The translations under genes were made by a program, and so were the position numbers. Shown in pieces: positions 1-8,118 of a stretch of DNA of 43,174 nt. Every line of letters begins with the position of its first letter. Within the stretch, counting starts at the first letter, position 1. This DNA is from Variovorax boronicumulans (GTDB lineage Bacteria; Pseudomonadota; Gammaproteobacteria; Burkholderiales; Burkholderiaceae_C): positions 1-43,174 of the forward strand of contig NZ_VEDO01000031.1 of NCBI RefSeq assembly GCF_007677875.1. The letters are read 5' to 3'. Under the pieces are notes generated by a model. It did not search any database and was not told where the DNA came from. It saw nothing but the letters and a program-made list of their open reading frames with translations.

Positions 1-25
1 CTTGACTTTCAACACAGTTGCTCAA

Positions 26-91
26 GGGGCGCACCCGGCGGCCTGGCAGAGCCAGTTCCGCGGCTGCACTGGCATGGCTTGCTCCGCAGCC
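26..91. repeat. Dispersed intergenic repeat, copy 1
   Basis: A 66-base block that recurs at 38994-39059 with 61 of 66 bases identical by direct alignment. It shares a 27-base identical core (38-64) with 35036-35062. A further short shared block (gtgtcgtgcg, 121-130) follows both this copy and the 38994 copy. It lies just upstream of the nitrilase-family gene at 162. The block is non-coding; an open frame through it (from 18) is an artefact. Confidence 0.85.
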
Positions 92-161
92 TTCGGCACC
101 GTTGCCTGCGAGCGGGTGCTGTGTCGTGCGGATGCAGGCAGCATTTCTATGGAAGCTTGAG

Positions 162-974
162 ATGAAGGTAGCCGCATTGCAGATGGTCTCGGGCATGGAC
201 CTGCGCGAGAACCTGGCCGCCGCGCGCGGCCTGCTCGAAGAAGGCGCCGCAGCCGGTGCCGAACTCGCCGTGCTGCCCGAGTACTTCTGCCTGCTCGGCG
301 CGCGCGACACCGACAAGCTCGCGATCCAGGAGCCCTTCGGCGCAGGGCCCATCCAGGACTTCCTGGCACGCGCGGCGCGTGAGCTCGGCCTGTGGATCGT
401 CGGCGGCACGCTGCCGATCACGGCAGGCGGCGAGCGCGTGCGCAACACCGCGCTGGTGTTCGATCCACGGGGCGCCTGCGTGGCGCGCTACGACAAGATC
501 CACCTGTTCCGCTTCGACAACGGCAGCGAGCGTTTCGACGAGGCGCGCGTGCTCGAGCGCGGCAGCGATCCCGTGCTGTTCACGCTCACCGCACGCGACG
601 GCCGGGCCTGGCGCGTGGGCCTGTCGGTCTGCTACGACCTGCGCTTTCCCGAGCTCTACCGCGCCTACGCCGGCCAGGGCGCCGAGCTGCTGCTGGTGCC
701 CAGCGCCTTCACCCACACCACGGGCCAGGCGCACTGGGCCACGCTGCTGCGCGCGCGCGCCATCGAGAACCTGGCCTATGTGCTGGCGCCGGCCCAGGGC
801 GGGCTGCATGCCAACGGCCGGCGCACCTGGGGCCACAGCATGCTCGTCGACCCCTGGGGCACCGTGCTGGCCGAGCAGGCCGAAGGCGCGGCCTGCGTGC
901 TGGGCGAGCTGGAGGTCGAACGGCTGGCACAGGCGCGCCGCCAGCTGCCTGCCTTGGAGCATCGGCTGCTGTGA
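162..974 (+). CDS. Carbon-nitrogen hydrolase (nitrilase superfamily, omega-amidase/YbeM-like)
   Basis: A 270-residue cytoplasmic amidase-type hydrolase. The nitrilase triad is visible: Glu40 (VLPEYF), Lys112 (YDKIHLF) and Cys157 (SVCYDLRFPELYR). The CYDLRFPE motif and length fit the Nit2/YbeM branch, known to hydrolyse omega-amides or deaminated glutathione, rather than true nitrilases. An open frame extends upstream to 18 but runs through an intergenic repeat. The ATG at 162 has GGAAG six bases ahead and starts the family's usual MKVAALQM N-terminus. Its TGA (972-974) overlaps the GTG start of the histidine kinase, so the genes are probably cotranscribed. The exact substrate cannot be read from sequence. 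Confidence 0.93.
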   Translation: MKVAALQMVSGMDLRENLAAARGLLEEGAAAGAELAVLPEYFCLLGARDTDKLAIQEPFGAGPIQDFLARAARELGLWIVGGTLPITAGGERVRNTALVFDPRGACVARYDKIHLFRFDNGSERFDEARVLERGSDPVLFTLTARDGRAWRVGLSVCYDLRFPELYRAYAGQGAELLLVPSAFTHTTGQAHWATLLRARAIENLAYVLAPAQGGLHANGRRTWGHSMLVDPWGTVLAEQAEGAACVLGELEVERLAQARRQLPALEHRLL

Positions 975-3076
975 CCACGCTGGCGCTGCCCGCGCTGCCC
1001 GCGCTGCTGCGCCGCTGGGCGCAGTTCGTCCAGCGGCGCTGGTCGCTGTGGTCGCTGCTGATCCTGCTGGTGGTGGGGCTGCTGGGCACGCTGGTCTGGC
1101 TGGCCGGCCGCTACGAGGCCACGCAGGTGCAGGGCAAGGTCGAGCGCGACACGGCCGACGCGGTGGCCGACATCCGCGCCGGCCTGCTGCGCAACGTGCA
1201 GAGCCTGCAAGCCCTGCACGCGGCCGACCCGCTGCACGAGGACTGGGGCCGGCGCGCGGCCGAGTTGCTGCGCGAGCGCCGCGAGATCATGCGGCTGGAA
1301 TGGCGCAGCGCCGGTCAGCGCCTGCTGGGCGAGGCCGACACCCCGTACCGCGCGTCGGTGTTCAGCCTGCTGCCCCGCCAGGACACACTGGGCGACGTGA
1401 CGCTGAACTGCGCGACGGCGCGGCGCCTGAACGGCCCGGCCTATTCGGCCAGCTACTACCTGCCGCAGCCCGATGGCCGCGGCATGGAGGTCATGGACCT
1501 GTGCCTGCCGCTGCAGGCCGATGGCCGCGTGACCGGCTACGTGCTGGCCACCTACGCGCTGCAGGACATCCTGGCCGAGTTCCTGGGCCGCCAGCTGCCG
1601 CACTACCAGGAAGCTTCCTTCATCGAGGCCGACGGCACGCGGCTGGCGCTGCACGGCGCCACGCGCCGGGGCGCGCGCGTGTTCACGGCGCAGCAATTGC
1701 TGGACCTGCCCGGAAACCCCATCCTGCTGCGCCTGGCCAGCTGGCGCGCCGCGCCGGACCTGCTGCCCAACGTGATGACCGCGCTGGTCACCGGCATGTC
1801 GATCGCGCTGGTCTCCGTGCTCATGCTGCTGGCCAAGGACATGCGCCGGCGCCAGCGTGCCGAGCGCGACCTGGCCGATGCGCTGGCCTTTCGCAAGGCC
1901 ATGGAGGATTCGCTGCTGACCGGCCTGCGCGCGCGTGATCTGGACGGCCGCATCACCTACGTGAACCCCGCCTTCTGCAGCATGGTGGGCTACGCACCCG
2001 AGGAGTTATGGGGCAAGTCCGCGCCTGCGCCGTATTGGCCGCCCGAGTTGATCGGCGAGTACGAGCAGCGCCAGGCGATCCGGCTGGCCGGCAAGATGCC
2101 GCCGCGCGAAGGCTACGAGTCGGTCTTCCAGCACAAGGACGGCACGCGCTTTCCGGTCCTCATCATCGAGGCGCCGCTGATCAACGCCCAGGGCGTGCAG
2201 ACCGGCTGGATGAGCGCCTTCCTGGACATCAGCGAGCAGCGGCGCGTGGAGGAACTCTCTCGCGCCAGCCAGGAGCGGCTGCAGGCCACGGCACGCCTGG
2301 CCACGGTGGGCGAGATGGCATCCCTGCTGAGCCATGAGCTCAACCAGCCGCTGGCCGCCATCTCCAGCTATGCCACCGGCGCGCTGAACATGCTCGCGCA
2401 CGAGCCGGCCTCGGCCGCCGACATGGCCATGGCCATGCGCCGCATCGCCGAACAGGCCGAGCGCGCCGGCCGTGTGATCAAGAGCGTGCACGATTTCGTG
2501 CGGCGGCGCGACGAGGCGCACGAGGCCGTGCCGCCGCAGGCCCTGCTGGAGGCGATCTGGCCGCTCGTGAGCCTGCAGGCGCGCAAGCTCGCGGTGCGCG
2601 TGCGCACCGAACTTGCGCCGGGGCTGCCGCGCGTGCAGTGCGACCGCACCATGGTCGAGCAGGTGCTGCTGAACCTGGCCCGCAACGGCATGCAGGCCAT
2701 GGACGGCGTGCCCGTGGCCCAGCGCGAGCTGCTGCTGCGCGTGGCCCCGGCCGGCACGCGTGCTGGCGCCACGCGGCCCCAGGGCTGGCTGGAGTTCAGC
2801 GTGGCCGATTGCGGCGGCGGCATTGCGCCCGAGGTGGCCGCGCGCCTGTTCACACCCTTCTTCACCACCAAGGCCGAGGGCATGGGCCTGGGCCTGTCGC
2901 TGTGCCGCACCGTGGTGGAGCAGCATGGCGGCTCTATGGTCTACGAGGCGCGCGCGCCGCGCGGCACCGTGTTCCGCTTCACGCTGCCGACCGAGGCCGC
3001 CGATTCCGAACCCTCCACCGATCCCATGCCGCTGCGCCCCGCAGCCGTGGCGGAGACATCGCATGCAAATCCCTAA
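971..3076 (+). CDS. Membrane-bound PAS sensor histidine kinase
   Basis: A 701-residue sensor kinase. TM helices at about 25-45 and 264-288 flank a periplasmic sensing region of about 220 residues. A PAS domain (about 315-422) follows, then HisKA with the phosphoacceptor His455 (SHELNQPLAA), the N box (LNLARNGMQAM, about 567-577), G1 (VADCGGG, about 611) and G2 (GMGLGLSL, about 637). The DctB/FixL-type ELNQPLAAI motif places it in the HPK4 group. The start is taken as GTG 971, which overlaps the preceding stop as GTGA; no ATG lies nearby. The last 14 bases overlap the response regulator, making a coupled two-component pair. The signal sensed is unknown; dicarboxylate or redox sensing would be guesses from the family. 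Confidence 0.92.
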   Translation: MTTLALPALPALLRRWAQFVQRRWSLWSLLILLVVGLLGTLVWLAGRYEATQVQGKVERDTADAVADIRAGLLRNVQSLQALHAADPLHEDWGRRAAELLRERREIMRLEWRSAGQRLLGEADTPYRASVFSLLPRQDTLGDVTLNCATARRLNGPAYSASYYLPQPDGRGMEVMDLCLPLQADGRVTGYVLATYALQDILAEFLGRQLPHYQEASFIEADGTRLALHGATRRGARVFTAQQLLDLPGNPILLRLASWRAAPDLLPNVMTALVTGMSIALVSVLMLLAKDMRRRQRAERDLADALAFRKAMEDSLLTGLRARDLDGRITYVNPAFCSMVGYAPEELWGKSAPAPYWPPELIGEYEQRQAIRLAGKMPPREGYESVFQHKDGTRFPVLIIEAPLINAQGVQTGWMSAFLDISEQRRVEELSRASQERLQATARLATVGEMASLLSHELNQPLAAISSYATGALNMLAHEPASAADMAMAMRRIAEQAERAGRVIKSVHDFVRRRDEAHEAVPPQALLEAIWPLVSLQARKLAVRVRTELAPGLPRVQCDRTMVEQVLLNLARNGMQAMDGVPVAQRELLLRVAPAGTRAGATRPQGWLEFSVADCGGGIAPEVAARLFTPFFTTKAEGMGLGLSLCRTVVEQHGGSMVYEARAPRGTVFRFTLPTEAADSEPSTDPMPLRPAAVAETSHANP

Positions 3077-3689
3077 AGACGCCCTGGTCCACATCGTCGA
3101 CGACGACGCCGGCGTGCGTGACGCGCTGTCCTGGCTGCTGCGCTCACGCCGGCTGCTCAGCGAAGGCTTCGACAGCGCCGAAGCCTTCGACGCCCGGCTG
3201 CAGGCCGGCTTCGTGCCGACGCAGGCCAGCTGCTTGCTGCTGGACGTGCGCATGCCCGGCATGAGCGGGCTGGAACTGTTCGACCAGCTCGTCGCGCGCG
3301 GCCTGCACCAGGCGCTGCCCGTGATCTTCCTGACCGGCCACGCCGACGTGCCGACCGCCGTGGACGCCGTCAAGCGCGGCGCCTTCGACTTCTGCGAGAA
3401 GCCGTTCTCCGACAACGCGCTGGTCGACCGCATCGAGCAGGCCCTGGTGCAGTCGGCGCGCGTGCTGCAGGCCCGCCAGCACGAGACGCTGCTGCGCACG
3501 CGGCTGACCGAGTTGACCGACCGCGAACGCGACGTCATGCGCCTGGTGGTGGAAGGCATGCCCAACAAGCTCATCGCCGACCAGCTGGAGATCAGCGTGC
3601 GCACGGTGGAGGTGCACCGCGCGCGTGTGTTCGACAAGATGGAGGTCAAGTCCGCGGTGGAGCTGGCGAACCTGTTGCGCGGCCTCTGA
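3063..3689 (+). CDS. FixJ/NarL-type response regulator
   Basis: A 208-residue DNA-binding response regulator. The receiver domain (1-120) has the acidic pocket (VDDDAG), phosphoacceptor Asp61 (LLDVRMPGMSG), Thr91 (FLTGHAD) and Lys113 (CEKPF). A LuxR/FixJ HTH follows at about 145-205 (LTDRERDVMRLVVEGMPNKLIA, then SVRTVEVHR). The ATG at 3063 overlaps the kinase stop by 14 bases, so the partner is certain. The output genes are not apparent; the genes after it are a microprotein on the same strand and convergent genes. Confidence 0.94.
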   Translation: MQIPKDALVHIVDDDAGVRDALSWLLRSRRLLSEGFDSAEAFDARLQAGFVPTQASCLLLDVRMPGMSGLELFDQLVARGLHQALPVIFLTGHADVPTAVDAVKRGAFDFCEKPFSDNALVDRIEQALVQSARVLQARQHETLLRTRLTELTDRERDVMRLVVEGMPNKLIADQLEISVRTVEVHRARVFDKMEVKSAVELANLLRGL

Positions 3690-3791
3690 AAGTCTCTGGC
3701 GGTCCTACAACGGTCGCCGACGGGCGCCGACAGCGGCCGCGCGGCCCGCAGATCATGCTGAGGCTGTCTTCAACACAACAGCCCATACACC

Positions 3792-3866
3792 ATGAACTCC
3801 GTCATCTACATCGTTGGCCTGGTCGTCGTCGTCATCGCCGTTCTGTCGTTCTTCGGCCTGCGTTGA
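3792..3866 (+). CDS. 24-residue hydrophobic membrane microprotein
   Basis: A 24-codon ORF encoding MNSVIYIVGL, then a run of Val/Ile/Leu, ending SFFGLR: one membrane helix with a basic C-terminus. I recall near-identical short hypothetical proteins in Comamonadaceae genomes, but this was not searched. It sits in the 211-base gap between the response regulator and the convergent ABC transporter. A strong palindromic hairpin follows seven bases after its stop. No good Shine-Dalgarno is visible. A role as a small membrane-protein regulator is only a possibility. Confidence 0.6.
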   Translation: MNSVIYIVGLVVVVIAVLSFFGLR

Positions 3867-3872
3867 GCCTGC

Positions 3873-3894
3873 GCCGGGAGACGCGTCTCCCGGC
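3873..3894. terminator. Perfect palindrome, probable bidirectional terminator
   Basis: A perfect 22-base palindrome (GCCGGGAGACG and its complement) between the stop of the microprotein (3866) and the stop of the convergent ABC transporter (3901). As RNA it can fold into a very GC-rich stem on either strand. There is no T-tract on the plus strand, but CCCCTTATT follows. Confidence 0.65.
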
Positions 3895-3900
3895 CGCCCC

Positions 3901-5733
3901 TTATTCCTCGCCGAGGAAGCCGCCGCTCTGGTGCGCCCAGAGCCGCGCGTACAGGCCGTCCCTGGCCAGCAACTCGCGGTGCGAGCCCTCCTCGACCACC
4001 CGTCCACCGTCCAGGATGATCAGGCGGTCCATGGCGGCGATGGTCGACAGGCGGTGCGCGATGGCGATCACCGTCTTGCCCTCCATGAGCCGGTTCAGGC
4101 TCTGCTGGATGGCCGCTTCCACTTCCGAATCGAGCGCACTGGTTGCCTCGTCCAGCAGCAGGATGGGCGCGTTCTTGAGCATCACGCGCGCGATCGCCAC
4201 ACGCTGGCGCTGACCACCCGAGAGCTTCACGCCGCGTTCGCCCACATGGGCTGCCAGGCCGGTGCGCCCTTGCAGGTCCGTCAGCTGGTCGATGAAGCCC
4301 GAGGCTTCGGCGCGCTCGGCCGCGGCGCGGATCTGCGCCTCGGTAGCATCCGGCAGGCCGTAAGCGATGTTGTCCGCCAATGAGCGGTGCAGCAGGCTGG
4401 TGTCCTGCGTGACCATGCCGATCTGTGCGCGCAGCGAGTCCTGCGTGACCTGGGCGATGTCCTGCCCGTCCACCAGCACGCGGCCGCCGGCCACGTCGTG
4501 AAAGCGCAGCAGCAGGTTGACCAGCGTGCTCTTGCCCGCGCCGGAGCGGCCCACCAGGCCGATGCGTTCGCCGGGCCGCACGGTGAGGTTCAGGTGCTCG
4601 ATCACGGCGGGCTTGTCCGGGCCGTAGCGAAAGCTCACGTCCTCGAAGCGCACCTCGCCGCGCGTCACCTGCAGCGTCCTGGCGTTCGGCGCATCGACCA
4701 CGGTGCGCGGCCGGCTCAGCGTGTTGATGCCATCCTGCACCGTGCCGACGGCTTCGAACAGGCTGGTCATCTCCCACATGATCCACTGCGACATGCCCTG
4801 CAGCCGCAGCGCCATCGCGATCGAGGCCGCCACCGCGCCCACGCCGACTTCGCCGCGCGACCACAGCCACAGCGACATGCCGGCCATGCCGGCCACCAGC
4901 CCCATGGACAGCGTGTGGTTGACGATCTCGAAACCGCTGACCAGGCGCATCTGCCGGTAGCCCGTGACGATGAAGTCCTGCATCGCGCTGCGCGCCACCT
5001 GGGCCTCGCGCTGGGTGTGCGAGAACAGCTTGACCGTCATGATGTTGGTGTAGGCGTCGGTGATGCGGCCGACCATGGCCGAGCGCGCATCGGCCTGCGC
5101 CTTGCCCACCCGGCCCAGGCGCGGCACGAAGTAGATGGCGGCCAGGATGTACAGCAGCAGCCAGGCGACGAAGGGCCAGATCAGCCCGCCCGCGAACACG
5201 CCGGCCAGCACCGCGATGGTGGCGACGTAAATGCCCATGGTCACCACGACGTCGGCCAGCACGAACAGCGTGTCGCGCACCGCCAGCGCGGTCTGCATCA
5301 CCTTGGTCGTGATGCGGCCCGCGAACTCGTCCTGGTAGAAGGCCATGCTCTGGCCCAGCATCAGGCGGTGGAAGTTCCAGCGCAGCCGCATCGGCAGGTT
5401 GATGGCCAGCACCTGGTGCTTGACGATGGTCTGCAGCGCCACCACCAGCACGCTGGCGGCCAATGCCGCGCCCAGCCAGAGCAGCGCGCTGCCGCGTTCG
5501 GTCCACAGCTGCGCGGGCTGCACGCCGGCCAGCCAGTCGATCACGCGGCCTAGGAAGGCGAACATCAGCGCGTCGAAGGCGGCCATCGCGGCCGTCAGCA
5601 GCGCCAGCCAGCCCACCTTGCCGCGCAGGCCGTCGGTGCAGGCCCACAGGAAGGCGAAGAAGCCCTTGGGTGGCAGGGCCGGCTCGGCGGCGGGGTAGGG
5701 GGAAAGAAGTTTCTCGAAGTAGCGGAACAGCAA
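3901..5733 (-). CDS. ABC transporter, fused permease and ATPase (exporter type)
   Basis: A 610-residue half-transporter. Five to six membrane segments lie within about 40-320, then an ATPase domain with Walker A GRSGAGKST (395-403), Q-loop Gln443, signature LSGGQ (504-508), Walker B ILLLDE (524-529) and switch His560. The TM-NBD order and length fit MsbA/multidrug-type exporters that work as homodimers or paired half-transporters. The substrate is not predictable. A co-directional 44-residue membrane protein lies 66 bases upstream. Downstream it ends at a shared palindromic terminator. Confidence 0.92.
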   Translation of the reverse strand: MLFRYFEKLLSPYPAAEPALPPKGFFAFLWACTDGLRGKVGWLALLTAAMAAFDALMFAFLGRVIDWLAGVQPAQLWTERGSALLWLGAALAASVLVVALQTIVKHQVLAINLPMRLRWNFHRLMLGQSMAFYQDEFAGRITTKVMQTALAVRDTLFVLADVVVTMGIYVATIAVLAGVFAGGLIWPFVAWLLLYILAAIYFVPRLGRVGKAQADARSAMVGRITDAYTNIMTVKLFSHTQREAQVARSAMQDFIVTGYRQMRLVSGFEIVNHTLSMGLVAGMAGMSLWLWSRGEVGVGAVAASIAMALRLQGMSQWIMWEMTSLFEAVGTVQDGINTLSRPRTVVDAPNARTLQVTRGEVRFEDVSFRYGPDKPAVIEHLNLTVRPGERIGLVGRSGAGKSTLVNLLLRFHDVAGGRVLVDGQDIAQVTQDSLRAQIGMVTQDTSLLHRSLADNIAYGLPDATEAQIRAAAERAEASGFIDQLTDLQGRTGLAAHVGERGVKLSGGQRQRVAIARVMLKNAPILLLDEATSALDSEVEAAIQQSLNRLMEGKTVIAIAHRLSTIAAMDRLIILDGGRVVEEGSHRELLARDGLYARLWAHQSGGFLGEE

Positions 5734-5799
5734 GGCAGGGGTCTCCGGGAGCGCCGAAGACTGTAGCCGGCCGGCGTGTCGCGGGCTGGCGTAGGGACT

Positions 5800-5934
5800 T
5801 CAGCCCTGCGGATCGTCCGGCTTGCGCTCAGGCTGCGGCAGCTCGCCCTTGTCGCGACCCGAGAACATGGTCCACCAGACGATGCCCACCAGCAGCAAAA
5901 GGGCTGCCAGGGCTTCGAGCAAAATCAGGACCAT
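5800..5934 (-). CDS. 44-residue single-span membrane protein
   Basis: This short protein begins MVLILLEALAALLLLVGIVW, one hydrophobic helix followed by WWTMFSGR and a charged, Pro-rich tail. It has a good Shine-Dalgarno (AGGAG, nine bases before the ATG, on the minus strand). Its ATG (5934-5932) physically overlaps the ATG of divergent mltA (5933-5935), so each gene's ribosome site lies inside the other's first codons or leader. The hydrophobic-then-charged layout is typical of real small membrane proteins. Function unknown. Confidence 0.6.
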   Translation of the reverse strand: MVLILLEALAALLLLVGIVWWTMFSGRDKGELPQPERKPDDPQG

Positions 5935-7129
5935 GAAGCGACTCTCCTGGTGGGTGGTGGGCGCGGCGATTGTAGGAACGCTCGTCGCCTGCTCCAGCAA
6001 GCCCCCACGGCCCGAACCCCCAAGCCAGCCCCCGTCCGTGGCCACCCCGGCACCGTCCTGGCCGCCCTTGCCGCCGGTGGCCGACTGGCCCGGCGACACC
6101 GCGCCGCTGCCCGCGTCCATCCTGCGCGGGCGCAGCCAGTGGATCCCCGTGCGCTGGAACGAGTTGCCCGGTGTGGGCCAGGACGCATTGCACGAGGCCT
6201 GGAATGCGTGGATGCGCAGCTGCGAGCGCCCGGGCAGCACATGGGTTCAGCTCTGCGCCGAGGTGCGGCGCCTGTCCATCGCCACGCTCGAGGAGCAGCG
6301 CGCCTGGATGATCGCGCGGCTGCAGCCCTACCGCGTCCAGCCGCTGCCGGGCCAGCCCGCCAGCGAGGGTCTGCTGACCAGCTACTACGAGCCCATGTTC
6401 GATGCCGCGCGCCAGCCCAGCGCGGCCTTCCCGGTGCCGCTGTACCAGCCGCCCGCCTCGCTGGCCCAGCGCCGGCCCTGGTACACGCGCCAGGAGATGG
6501 AGACGCTGCCGCAGGCCCAGGCCGAGCTGGCGGGGCGCGAGATCGTCTGGCTGGCCGACCCGGTCGACGCGCTGGTGCTGCAGATCCAGGGCTCGGGCCG
6601 GCTGCGCGTGACCGAGCCCGACGGCAGCCAGAAGCTCGTGCGCCTGGCCTATGCCGGCACCAACGAGCAGCCCTACAAGAGCGTGGGCCGCTGGCTGCTG
6701 GACCAGGGCGCGATCCGCGACGCCACCTGGCCCGGCATCAAGGCCTGGACGGTGCAGAACCCCGGCCGCGTGCGCGACATGCTGTGGGCCAACCCGCGCA
6801 TGGTGTTCTTCCGCGAGGAGCCGCTGCCGCCGTTCGACGCCGGCTTCGGCCCGCGCGGCGCGCAGGGCGTGGCGCTCACGCCGGGCCGCTCGATCGCGGT
6901 GGACCCGCAGAGCATCCCCTATGGCACGCCGGTCTGGCTGGCCTCGCAGGGGCCGGTGACCACACTGGCGCGCCTGGTGCTCGCGCAGGACACGGGCAGC
7001 GCCATCGTCGGCGCCGTGCGCGCGGACTATTTCGCGGGCTGGGGGCCGGAGGCGGGGGACTTCGCCGGGCGGCTCAAGCAGCCCTTGAAGATGTGGGCGC
7101 TGTGGCCGCGCACCGCTACTCCACCGTGA
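5933..7129 (+). CDS. mltA: Membrane-bound lytic murein transglycosylase A
   Basis: A 398-residue lipoprotein that cleaves peptidoglycan glycan strands to 1,6-anhydromuropeptides at the outer membrane. It has a lipoprotein signal with lipobox TLVAC (Cys20) and a Pro-rich linker to about 55. The MltA domain follows (LLTSYYEPMF, LQIQGSGRL, AYAGTNEQPYKSVGRWL) and then the 3D barrel (VDPQSIPYGTPVWL and AQDTGSAIVG, where Asp353 matches the family's catalytic Asp). The ATG at 5933 was chosen because it begins the lipoprotein signal and has CAGGA just ahead; a longer upstream frame has no signal. The 3' end overlaps the convergent Bug protein gene by 14 bases. Confidence 0.93.
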   Translation: MKRLSWWVVGAAIVGTLVACSSKPPRPEPPSQPPSVATPAPSWPPLPPVADWPGDTAPLPASILRGRSQWIPVRWNELPGVGQDALHEAWNAWMRSCERPGSTWVQLCAEVRRLSIATLEEQRAWMIARLQPYRVQPLPGQPASEGLLTSYYEPMFDAARQPSAAFPVPLYQPPASLAQRRPWYTRQEMETLPQAQAELAGREIVWLADPVDALVLQIQGSGRLRVTEPDGSQKLVRLAYAGTNEQPYKSVGRWLLDQGAIRDATWPGIKAWTVQNPGRVRDMLWANPRMVFFREEPLPPFDAGFGPRGAQGVALTPGRSIAVDPQSIPYGTPVWLASQGPVTTLARLVLAQDTGSAIVGAVRADYFAGWGPEAGDFAGRLKQPLKMWALWPRTATPP

Positions 7130-8093
7130 TCCCCTGCGTTTTGATCAGCGCCTCCAGCTGCTTGCCCTCGCGCTGCAGCAGTGCACGGAAGTCGGCCGTC
7201 TCCATCGCCACCGGCTCGGCGCCCAGGTCGCCGTAGCGCCTGGCCAGCGCGGGCTGGGCCAGCGCGCGGGCGAGCTCCTTGTTCAAGCGCGCGAGGATCT
7301 CGGGCGGCGTGCCGTTGGGCGCCCACAGGCCGAACCAGATGTCCAGGTCGGCGCCGGCCACGCCCTGTTCGCCCACCGTGGGCACGTCGGGGAAGAAGGG
7401 CGAGCGCTTGGCGCTGACCACGCCCAGCAGCTTGACCTTGCCGCTGCGGATGTGCGGGAACGCGATGCCCGGGTCGCACACGAAGTCGGCCTGGCCCGAG
7501 AGCACGTCCTGCAGCGCGGGTGCCGCGCCGCGGTAGGGGATGTGCGTGACGAAGGTCTGGCTGGCGGCCTTGAACATCTCGCAGGCCAGGTGCGGCGGCG
7601 TGCCGGTGCCGGCCGACGCATACGACAGCTTGCCGGGCTGGGCCTTGGCCAGGGCCACGAGTTCGCGCACGTCCTTCGCCGCGATCTGCGGCTTGGCCAC
7701 CAGGTACATCTGCGTCTTGCCGATGCTGCCCACGGGCGTGAGGTCGCGCGATGGCAGCAGCGGGGACTTGAACAGCCAGGGGTTGGCCGTCTCGACCGAG
7801 GTCGGCGCGATCAGGAAGGTGTGGCCGTCCGGTGTGGCGCGGACCACCTCGGCCGCCGCGATGTTGCCGCTGGCGCCGGGCTTGTTGTCGATCAGCACGG
7901 TCTGGCCGATGGCCTCGCCGACGGACTGCGCCACGATGCGCGCCATCACGTCAGTGCTGCCGCCCGGCGCGAAGCCGACGACGATGCGCACGGGCTTGCT
8001 GCCAGGCCAGGCCGGCGCCTGCGCCCAGGCAGCGCCCGCCAGGGCCAGGCATGCGGCGGCCAGCGCGCCGCGGCGCGCGATCTTGTCGTTCAT
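7116..8093 (-). CDS. Bug/TctC-family periplasmic solute-binding protein
   Basis: A 325-residue periplasmic receptor with a signal peptide (about 1-25, cleaved near AWAQ). It carries the Bug fold hallmarks FAPGGSTDVMAR and DNKPGASGNIAA early and HIPYRGAAPALQDVLSGQ in the middle. The family usually binds carboxylates for TctAB-type transporters, but no tctA or tctB lies nearby. It is the last gene of the bad/ali operon, 25 bases after aliA. Capture of cyclohexanecarboxylate or a related acid is therefore a reasonable inference, not shown. Many Burkholderiales Bug proteins have no adjacent transporter. Confidence 0.92.
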   Translation of the reverse strand: MNDKIARRGALAAACLALAGAAWAQAPAWPGSKPVRIVVGFAPGGSTDVMARIVAQSVGEAIGQTVLIDNKPGASGNIAAAEVVRATPDGHTFLIAPTSVETANPWLFKSPLLPSRDLTPVGSIGKTQMYLVAKPQIAAKDVRELVALAKAQPGKLSYASAGTGTPPHLACEMFKAASQTFVTHIPYRGAAPALQDVLSGQADFVCDPGIAFPHIRSGKVKLLGVVSAKRSPFFPDVPTVGEQGVAGADLDIWFGLWAPNGTPPEILARLNKELARALAQPALARRYGDLGAEPVAMETADFRALLQREGKQLEALIKTQGITVE

Positions 8094-8118
8094 GGTTGTC
8101 TCCTCGGTCGTTGTGGGA

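Noticed and set aside
18-161. Longer N-terminus for the amidase at 162
   Set aside because: The extension is translated intergenic repeat, and the start at 162 has a ribosome site and the family N-terminus.
4387-5553. Plus-strand frame of 388 codons opposite the ABC transporter
   Set aside because: His/Gln-rich antisense shadow; the minus-strand protein has all ABC motifs.
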